Part shown: one piece after another, positions 56,096-64,000 of the stretch
How positions within the stretch are numbered: the stretch's first letter is position 1
Layout of the letters: every line of letters starts with the position of its first letter
Assembly: GCA_021527695.1 (NCBI GenBank)
Contig: JAKFAO010000001.1
Location: 1,984,001 to 2,048,000 of the forward strand
Source: Naematelia aurantialba
Lineage: Eukaryota > Basidiomycota > Tremellomycetes > Tremellales > Naemateliaceae
DNA: 64,000 nucleotides
Direction: 5' to 3'
Position numbers and translations under genes: made by a program
Notes under the pieces: generated by a model
What the model was told of the DNA's origin: nothing
Databases searched by the model: none
What the model saw: the letters and a program-made list of their open reading frames with translations, nothing else

Positions 56096-57038
56096 GCCGA
56101 GTCTCTTGGATGTAATTCCAAGTCGACCACAACAGCACCAAAAATCCTACAAGCCTCCACCGGGACCGCAAAGTGTAATCCTTATTTTGGTATCCCCTCT
56201 GCGGGAGCCGGCGGGTTGTCCATCCTATTGTTTGTCGTCTTCTTATTGTTCATCTGCTGTCCGTCTTCTAAATCTCTTGTCATCCTGCTTGCTTCTGGCG
56301 CCCGCGACATTCACGCCCTGAATGTAGCCCGCTCCACTATCAATTGGGAGGTGTGGCGTCGATCCCCCGCCTGCTCTCTTTGTCTCGAAGATTCACAATG
56401 TGCCCGACTAACTTTGCGATGCTCGTTTGTCACATAAAACAGCACTTCTCTTTCACACCAACCCCGCCTCCGTCTAGCCCTCAACGAGGGGACGCGAAGT
56501 CGGGCGACCGCCGGACCTTGTCTCTGCCGCATCCACATGCGCCGTCTCCGTTTCAATGCTCAGAGTTTGCGCTATTCTTCCCGCACCGACTCCCCATTGT
56601 CTACATCCACTTCATTGTGTCTCTCTGAACCTAACAACCCTGGTTTGTGGCTCATCTGACGCGACAAACCTGACGGGCTATTGTGCCTGATGCCCGATTT
56701 GACACGGAAACATGCGAACAATGGCGGGGCGAGTGAACGGATCGACCGAAAGGAGAAGAAGAAAGGACCGGGGACGTATCTGAAGAGCAGATGAAGTGGA
56801 GGCCACGGACGACCGAGGCAGACTGCTATTGTTATCAGGCGGTGATCTGAGCAGCCTGCGAAGGCGAGCTGCTATAAGAGCAAGACATCTGCATGGTCGC
56901 TGCCGGTATTACCTTCACGGGCATTGTGATTCGTTCTCGAGTTGTGCACCCCACGGCCGTCGAGTCCTTGTTAGGCTTTCACGACATTCACGACAATTCT
57001 TCAAGTGGATAACAAGATTGACGAAATAAAAATTGAGA
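56096..57038. other. Divergent intergenic region between RPC19 and a hypothetical gene
   Basis: 943 bp upstream of two divergent genes. It contains only short frames. Several CT-rich stretches and an A-rich leader before the 57039 start are visible. No tRNA or snoRNA was recognised. Confidence 0.45.
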
Positions 57039-57797
57039 ATGGCATCTCGCAAATTTGCACCGTATCCCAGCCCGACATCGCCAGCTGCGTCGAGTTCGGG
57101 CTCGCGCCTCGAGCTGGACATCAAGCCGGACATAGACGACGACCTTACCTCGATCAAGCAGGAACCGTCTAGCGGCGTCTCCCCGATATTCCATCAGCTC
57201 TCTCTCACCAGAGTACGTCGATGACTTACCCGCAGTACCTGTCCCCCGGCCCGCCGGTCTCGTTTCACAGCGCTTGGAACTTGCTGATGCGCTCCCAGTC
57301 CGCTAGCCCTACACCGCAGCGAGGCTCGACGCACCCACCACCTCCCTCCTTGTGAGTCTTGAGTTTCCACCATACCATCGCCGTTGCACGTATGCTGACA
57401 TGGACACAGTAGCCGGACAAGACTAGCCCATCGTCGCACCAAATCTCTGCACACCCATTCCCGCCAGCTGGGCTTCATGCTCCTCCCTCATCCCGCGCGG
57501 TCAAATCGACCGTCCCCAACTCAGAGCCCTTCCTCAATGTCGCAAAACTCCTTATCACCCGCGTCGTCACGGCCCACGCAGTCCAAATTCGATCACACCG
57601 AGAGGCTGATGATGGTCAATCCGCAGATTGCTGCCCATTTGCGGCAGGGCGGAACAGTCAGGGTGCGCAGCCTGGACGGCGGAAGGTGGTGGCGCATCAG
57701 CTTGCCGAACCATGACCGCACAGATCGGTCGTACCAGCTCGATCCTCTGAACTCGATATCTGTCTCTCTTCTCTCTTCAAAACGAGTCGGTGGGTGA
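57039..57797 (+). CDS. Hypothetical Pro/Ser-rich protein
   Basis: The start is MASRKFAPYPSPTSPAASSS. The first exon encodes an acidic segment (ELDIKPDIDDDLTSIKQEPS) containing two VKxE/IKQE-type sumoylation-like sites, and ends at LSLTR before GTACGT. The next exons give YLSPGPPVSFHSAWNLL and, after a second intron, a basic segment (RTRLAHRRTKSLHTHSR) and Ser/Pro-rich sequence. The C-terminal module HTERLMMVNPQIAAHLRQGG, then TVRVRSLDGGRWWRISLP looks folded. No family is recognised. The gene is convergent with RPA49 (216 bp between stops). Confidence 0.6.
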
Positions 57798-58013
57798 TGA
57801 GGGAGCTGCGTCTCCATGCTATCTATCTGTAATATATCTGTACACAAGAGATCATCTGTACATTCACTCGCTAGATATGTATCATCAATATGAAACCCCA
57901 TTGTCGGTCTCAGAGCTCTTGCTGTCCTGGTCATGAACAAACGCCGCACGGTCGCGCAACGGCAAAAGTGCGCGAGACAAAAGAGATGATGTGCAAGACG
58001 TGACATGGCTAGG

Positions 58014-60193
58014 CTAACGTCTGATAGGTCCCCTGAGCTTCTGCTTCGGGAACACCACTGGCGCCTTTAACACTGCCCGCTTGTTCTTCTGCGCGTCAAC
58101 GAGGCTTATGCCCTGCCTCTCCCGCTCTTCAGGGGACGCAACGACAACGTGGCATCCGAGTGACTTGAACATGTCGCCGACTCTGCCCTCGTCAGCACAA
58201 TCCAGTCTCGCTCTATGCGGTGCCCCATCATGCAGTGCTGTTTCTACAAGGAGAGACAGACCCTTGGTGCAGGCCACCTTTCTCCTGATCTAGGATATTA
58301 TCCCCCTCGATCTGACATGCCAGGCTCCAACGGCATGAAGATGGCAGGCTTCAACGGCACGCAGATGCCTGGCTTCAACGGCGTGAAGATGACAAGCTCC
58401 GATAGTGATGAAGATGCTAAGCCAGAGGAGAAACTCACTTGCTCGGCGTGAGTTTGAGATCCGCCGCGACTTTTGCAATCTCCACGCTCCATCCATCGAG
58501 ATACAAATACGTGCAGCAGATAAACATGAGGAGCTTGGTCCGTGTCGTCTCTGTCACCTGGTGCTTCTTGCCTGCGGTCTCTGAGAACCGCGAGACAAGA
58601 CCATTGATCAATTGTGGTGGCACGCCCGAGAGCTTTGATGGTAGTTCGGAGGATGATATTTTGGAGAGACGAGGGGAGAGGTCGAGGAAGGCTAGGAGGG
58701 AGGAGAGGTAGTAGCACATCCGCCTGGAAACGTCAGCTACCGCTCCGTTCAAGCGAGTTGAGATTATTGGCAGGCATAAAGAAAGACACTCAGGATTGTG
58801 AGTCGTTTGAGAGTTACAGTGTCGATGAGGGCCAAGAGATAGAGAAATGAAACGGGAAGGAAGGGAAGGAAGGGAAGGAAGGGAAGGAAGGGAAGGAAGG
58901 GAAGGAAGGGAAGGAAGGGAAGGAAGGGAAGGAAGGGAAGGAAGGGAAGGAAGGGAAGGAAGGGAAGGAAGGGAAGGAAGGGAAGGAAGGGAAGGAAGGG
59001 AAGGAAGGGAAGGAAGGGAGGTAGGGGAAGGCAGGGAGGTAAGGAAAGGAAAGGATGGGAAATGGAAGCAGGATACCACAGCTCACAAATTCGCGCGCTT
59101 TGTCGAGTTTGGAGACGCAGAATTGACGATAGAGCGCATTCTGTCCTCGACGAAACGACTGCGCCGCCACGGGAGCGCACCTGTACGACCTTTGTCGTCC
59201 GTAGCCCTCACTAGTGGCGCGACGTCTATAGCTGCATATTCTGCTGCTGGCAGCAGCGACTCGCGAGGGTACACCTTAGCCACTTCGTTTGTCTCCATGT
59301 CGGGGATGGGAATCAACTCGCTAGGTTTCACCGGGCCTATTAAACCATCAGCTTAACCGCGACCCGGTTCCCGCAGTCAGCTGCAGTGCATTGACATACC
59401 CTCAGGGACAACCGGCTTCTCGCCGATGAGCTCCATCAAATGCCCTTTCACGCCGTGCATTGCTCCGACGTCCACCTTGTTCCGTTCGTCTGCCTTGATC
59501 TGCACCTTTGCTTTACGAGTCCCGAACGCCTCGCCGAGGTCGTTTCGCCGTGCTCGCCATTCTGCGCGGGGGTCGGGCGGGATGGCAGAATAAAGAGCAG
59601 CGGCTTTGAGCCGCTTTACGCGGTGGGTCATGAGGTACAATGGCGCAGAGGGGTGGACAGAGAGCGTGTGGGTCGAGGGGTCGTATATTGCTGGTACATA
59701 TCTGTGCAGGTAGTCAGTATCTACACCTCTAGCAGCTCCAGTGTCACAAGTTCAACGGATACGGTTAAGGATGGGCACATTCGAGAAGAATATGCAGAGC
59801 AGGCTCTCAGGAGGGATAAACGCACTGGCAGTCCAGACCATCAGAAGGCAGTTCCTTGTCCCTGTTATGCGAGTAGTACTCGACATCTTCCGTCTCACCA
59901 GCCAGCATCGTCTGCTGCCCGGACAGGTCGGCATTGCCAGACGCATTGCGAGTATATATGGTGAACGGTGTCGACTTGCCTGGCCGTACGGACGGAAAGT
60001 TGGCTATGCAGAGCATCAGCTGGAGCCTATACGCCGCATGCTATGATATAGGGTGCGGGAGGGGCACCTGACCGAAGACTGGTCCAGCTCCGGTCGAGCT
60101 CTCTCCAACGACTACTCTCACGTCGCTTCCGGTTGCAAGGGTGTCGTTCCCCTTGGACTTTCTCTTCTTCTTGTTGATGTCCTGCGACGACAT
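58014..60193 (-). CDS. RPA49: RNA polymerase I subunit A49
   Basis: The start at 60193 gives MSSQDINKKKRKSKGNDTLA. The N-terminal dimerisation barrel follows (FPSVRPGKSTPFTIYTR, then YDPSTHTLSVHPSAPLYLM and THRVKRLKAAAL). The linker includes EAFGTRKAKVQIKADERNKV. The tandem winged-helix part holds IPIPDMETNEVAKVYPRESL, RRMCYYLSSLLAF, LINGLVSRFSETAG, LMFICCTYLYLDGW and VGDMFKSLGCHV; the stop is at 58016-58014. A49 with A34.5 stimulates Pol I initiation, elongation and RNA cleavage. A 373-nt intron (59096-58724) is dominated by a nine-base tandem repeat. Its neighbour RPC19 encodes another Pol I subunit. Confidence 0.92.
58850..59025 (+). repeat. Nine-bp minisatellite in an RPA49 intron
   Basis: About 18 nearly perfect GGAAGGGAA units. 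On the RPA49 strand this is a TTCCCTTCC tract of about 170 nt within the 373-nt intron, between donor and branch region. Long frames on both strands (Arg-Glu-Gly or Leu-Pro-Ser-Phe repeats) are artefacts of a unit length divisible by three. Confidence 0.95.
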
Positions 60194-60505
60194 TTTGTGC
60201 CCTTCAGACACAACGTGAGCAAATGTGCTGCTGTTCCGCTGTGTTTGTGCGGCGGTATGCCGAGTGCAAGGCAGCTACAGCTCGTCTCAGCAACTTTGAG
60301 GACCAGAAAAGTTGGTTGGGTCACGTGATCTGACCACGTGTATGGTGTTTCACGTCTCGACGTAGTCCGCACAACAAAACACCGTCTTTCCTTCTGCATC
60401 GTCCATCTCTGTGAGGTCTTCCTTGTTGCGTTTTGACGGACTTTCTTGCCTTCTTGAACAGAAGTGATGACTTTTACGATGCAAATTTAGCGACACACGT
60501 TAGAC
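60194..60505. other. Divergent promoter region between RPA49 and the resolvase gene
   Basis: 312 bp between two start codons on opposite strands. It contains a CACGTGA palindrome-like pair (GTCACGTGATCTGACCACGTG near 60320-60340) that could bind bHLH factors; this is an inference from the motif only. Confidence 0.4.
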
Positions 60506-63500
60506 ATGGGAGTTCCGGGCTTGTGGGAGGTGAGTCGGCGGAACGCGTCGCTTCCAGCTAGAAAACTGACCACGGCTCAGTTGCTGCGGCCAGCAGCGGC
60601 CCGCACGTCTCTTTCCATCTTGGCGAGAGACGCACTGCTCGTAAACAGACATGGCCTGCGAGCGCTCACGATCGGCATTGACGCGTCGTATGTCTGGAAT
60701 GGACTGGTCGACCGATCGAGCTTACAACCCTCTTTGCAGGATATGGATATTTCACGCTCAAGTTCCAGTAAGGGGGGAGAACCCCTTCTTGCGGACTATA
60801 TTCTACAAAGTCGCGGCTCTATTACAACAGCCCGTGCTCCCGGTCTTCGTCTTTGGTTAGTTCTCGTGAGACCTTGATGTACAAGAGCTAACATCGTGCA
60901 GACGGTCCGAGAAAGCCATCGCAGAAGAGGAATCGGCAGGTAGTGGGCCATTTCGGCACAGCAGACCAAGACTCTAGACAATTCAAAGCGCTGTTAAACG
61001 AATGTGGCCTTGAATGGTGGAATGTACGTGCTTGTCTTTGTGTCCCGACTCGGGTCCCGACTCTGGCTCCTTACACGAACATGGCTGAATAGAGCAGGCA
61101 CCAGGGGAGGCGGAAGCCGAGCTAGCCGTGATGAACCGGCAAGGCAAGATTGACGCCGTCCTGTCCGACGACGTAGATGCGCTGTTATTTGGAGCGACGT
61201 GCCTTTTGCGCAAGTGGGTTGCTTCACTTTATCATGACTGTCTTGACGTCCCGCGCTAAATAATCTCAGTAATTCCTCGACGTTATCTCAAGCACAAGGT
61301 ACGATACTGCCCAAAGGCGAATACGAGGTGTTTCAATCTTCAGCAATCCGGAAGCACTGGTCAGAGACGGAGGGGACCAAGCTCGTCACGGAAGAAGACT
61401 GCCGTATGGCAATGATCCTGATCGCCATGCTTGCTGGTGGAGATTATGCACCACAGGGACTCGAAGGTTTTGGTAAGTCCAGTTAGGTTCGACGGTTGGA
61501 TTGTCGGCTCACATATGCCAGGTCCGACGATCGCCTTCGCCCTTGCCCATGCTGGCTTTGCAGACTTCTTGAAGCTCCACATCTCCGACCCGGCAGCCTT
61601 CCAGGTTGAGCTCTCCTTCGTGCACGGGAAGATGGTGGACGAGCTCAGGAGCAACTCGACAGGGCACATCGGTCGTAAATTGAACGTCCTTGCTGATCGA
61701 CTAGCCGCTTTCGACCTAACGAGCGTATTCACACCTACCTCACTCGACGCGTACCTTCGTCCAGCAGCAAGTCCCGTCCATGACGTCGAGCAGGGGTGGC
61801 CCGGCTTTGGCAAGGGTCATACCACCGATAGACGCGGCAAAGCGAGGCACGAAGGGCGGGGCGATCTGGAGGGCTTCGCAACGGCCTGTGAAACGTACTT
61901 TGAATGGGGAACCAGGGAGCGAGTCACTGCAAAATTCATGGGCGAGCAGGTTGGTCTTTTCGGAAGCGATATCATGCATACGGCCAGGGAAAGCCTGCAA
62001 CGGCGCGATCGGGAAGTTTCCTCGAGATCGAAACGGTCACCTTCGCGCTCTCGGGCGGTGCGCGCCTCGAATACTGGACCGTCCCCGCCTTCGGACGCTG
62101 TGAACCGGATCACATCGTTCTTCGGCGCCGCCCTTCCCCGTACCTCCACTTCAAAATCCGCATCCGCTTCAGATTCTGCCCCCAATTCCGCTTCTGTATC
62201 TTCCACGCCACGGTATGTCGTCGACATCCAGCGAGACCGGACCAACCCCTCGACTCCAAGTTTGGTAGAGTACCGGATTGGATACAAGACGCAACCATTT
62301 GTCGATCGAGTACATGCTGCCATGCAAGGTACCCGCCCAGACCCCCGCGATCTACCTTCCGATGAACGGGAACGTCTAGGTCTGGTAGGGAAGCCCGAGG
62401 CAGCCGCGGCATCCCAAAGCGAAGGCGGACACTTGCAGGAGACAGCGCGTGTATGGGTTCCCGAATACCTCGTCCGTGAGGCTTGGCCAAATTTGCTCCA
62501 CGAATACGAGGAGAGAATAAGATCAAGGGCCGTGGCGGAAACGCGCAAGGCTGAGAAACGCAACGGGACGGGAATGGCAACTAAACGGACTCCAAAGATC
62601 ACCACAATCGCGATGGACTCGACAGCCTTCAAGGGATTCTTCGTCCCTTCCCAACCTGCGAAGAAGCAGAACGCGGTGTCTCGGACGGTCGACTCGAGCG
62701 AAGAAGAGATTGAGGAAATCGAAGTGATTGAGGATATGCCTCGCCGGCGCAGAAACAAGGAACCCTTGCTAGCAAAGTACGATACCGGATTGGACCACCT
62801 GTCTAGCTCGTCCTTGTCGAGTCTGCCCTCAAGTCCAGCCTCTACACCACGCATCGCTGCATCTGCTGCAGGCTCGCCTTCGAAACGGGGTCGGCCCAAT
62901 TCAACTTCAGCATCCAGTGAGACGCAGTCTTCGCGTGCAAGTCCGGAGCCTGTTGTTGCTTCGCACCAGGTGCAGGTACGACAGAAAGCTGTGCGTTCAG
63001 CGACAAGTCGACGATCATCTAGTGTCTTCGACGCCTCTGGGTTGGAAGCCAGTCTGCAGCCATCCAATCGTCCATCTGAACAAGTCACAACAACAGGAGC
63101 CCGGACTCGCCGTCCAAGCAAACGTGTCACAGTCGGCGTTTCGTCTTCCGACAATGCTCAACCGTCACCACTCATCAGTGCGACAAAATCATCGAGCCGA
63201 TCGGTCGCCTCGGCGCGTTCGAAGAGCGTCTCCAAGTCACCTTCAGCGACACCTCCGGCGTCTGCTATACCGCCGACTGTACGGCATCGACGAATTGCAG
63301 TCCTCATCTCTCCATCAAAGACACCGCGCACGAGAGCAGCGCGCCCGTCGCCTGCCAAACGTCCGTCACCGAGAAGACAGATGTCGACTGCATCCCCGGC
63401 AGGTTCGGGCGAAGGAGGGAAGGACGCCCCGATTGACCTGTGTTCATCGAATGAAGACACGCCCAAGGCATCACGCGTCGCGCGCACGAGCGAGAAGAAG

Positions 63501-63797
63501 ACGTCGAGCAAGGCCAAGCACAAGGATGGCGGCGGGGCCGAGCAGACGATCCTGGACTTTGCAGTGACGGCGCATATGGGCGTGTCGTCGCGCGTCAGTG
63601 GTAAATCTGATCCGCCGCGTCGCAATGGTAAATCTGCTTCAGCGGGGTCAGTGGGGGCAACGGGGTCCGTCGGGCCCGTAGCGGCGACTGTCCCGTTGTG
63701 GGAGGAGGAGCGGTGGGCAAAGGCGATGAATCGCGGTTTCGTGGTTGTGGAAGATACGGAAGAGGGAGAGTGGATCGACTGTACTCGGTCGCGCTGA
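60506..63797 (+). CDS. XPG-family Holliday junction resolvase, GEN1/Yen1-like
   Basis: The start gives MGVPGLWE, spliced to LLRPAAARTSLSILA. The XPG-N domain has LRALTIGIDAS|IWIFHAQ and GENPFLRTIFYKVAALLQQP, then DGPRKPSQKRNRQ. The XPG-I domain carries the acidic catalytic set in APGEAEAELAVMN and IDAVLSDDVDALLFG. The helix-two-turn-helix has MLAGGDYAPQGLEGFG|PTIA, so all nuclease motifs are intact. A long C-terminal region is disordered, basic and Ser-rich. It has three candidate SUMO-interaction motifs (EEIEVIEDMP, PIDLCSSNED, FVVVEDTEEGEW) and TILDF preceded by Gln. The last exon is about 2.3 kb. Yen1/GEN1 resolves four-way junctions late in the cell cycle. The stop is at 63797. Confidence 0.88.
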
Positions 63798-64000
63798 GGA
63801 CTCGGGTGGAAGATAAGCGTGGGGTGGAACGTCCGGGGACACCGGTGTATCACGACTTTTGTTGCATCATCTTGATTCTTGATTGTGTTATACGTACTGG
63901 ATGCGACACTTTACGCTTTTGAAGATGTGGGACTCGTGGCGATTTCTTGGCGATTTCTTGGCGTCAACGTCAGCCCGCAGGATTTCAGTGCAATGACATT

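Noticed and set aside
58764..59356. Long frames of Arg-Glu-Gly or Pro-Ser-Phe-Leu repeats on both strands
   Set aside because: They are artefacts of a nine-base minisatellite lying inside an RPA49 intron.

Overview
The window is nuclear DNA of an intron-rich basidiomycete yeast. Tremellomycetes (the Cryptococcus/Trichosporon side) fits best. That placement rests on dense genes on both strands, many introns of about 45-60 nt with GT..CTGAC..AG signals, and protein sequences such as a NIC1-type nickel permease and a DHX35/PPWD1-containing splicing set. No tRNA, rRNA, transposon or CRISPR array was seen. All exon boundaries were read by eye from splice signals, reading-frame phase and family conservation, with no transcript evidence.

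Layout. 1-2.6 kb: two immunophilins in tandem, the 3' end of a PPWD1-type cyclophilin and FKBP12. 2.8-9.5 kb: eIF3d (minus) and the ribosome-biogenesis WD40 protein Utp17/WDR75 (plus), which carries a C/D box snoRNA in a long intron. 10-15.4 kb: HIS6 and the DEAH helicase DHX35 (both minus). 15.6-19.7 kb: a NIC1 nickel permease with microexons and a Dsc2/UBAC2 rhomboid pseudoprotease. 20.6-25 kb: a very unusual two-propeller coronin with a complete glycerate-kinase (Tda10-like) domain inserted between the propellers. 25.3-31.9 kb: hypothetical and orphan genes. 32.3-38.8 kb: ceramide synthase, a U1A/U2B''-like snRNP protein, a Q-rich hypothetical, and the p24 cargo receptor Erv25 with a 4-nt microexon. 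39-42.2 kb: cysteinyl-tRNA synthetase. 42.4-44.2 kb: two tandem Ser-rich paralogues, one broken. 44.7-51.7 kb: coactosin, SRP receptor beta, Pmp3, Vps45. 52.2-54.6 kb: two intronless orphans. 55.3-60.2 kb: RNA polymerase I subunits AC19 and A49. 60.5-63.8 kb: a GEN1/Yen1-type Holliday junction resolvase.

These are mostly housekeeping genes and do not form an operon-like system. Three themes recur. The first is splicing extremes: a 4-nt, a 6-nt and a 19-nt internal exon, 33- and 37-nt introns and a GC-AG intron, in the same window as spliceosomal genes (PPWD1, DHX35, U1A-like). The second is probable dual cytosol/mitochondrion targeting by weak-then-strong in-frame start codons (FKBP12 and cysteinyl-tRNA synthetase). 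The third is actin and membrane traffic (coronin fusion, coactosin, Erv25, Vps45, SRP receptor). The coronin-glycerate kinase-coronin fusion is the best candidate for something not previously described.
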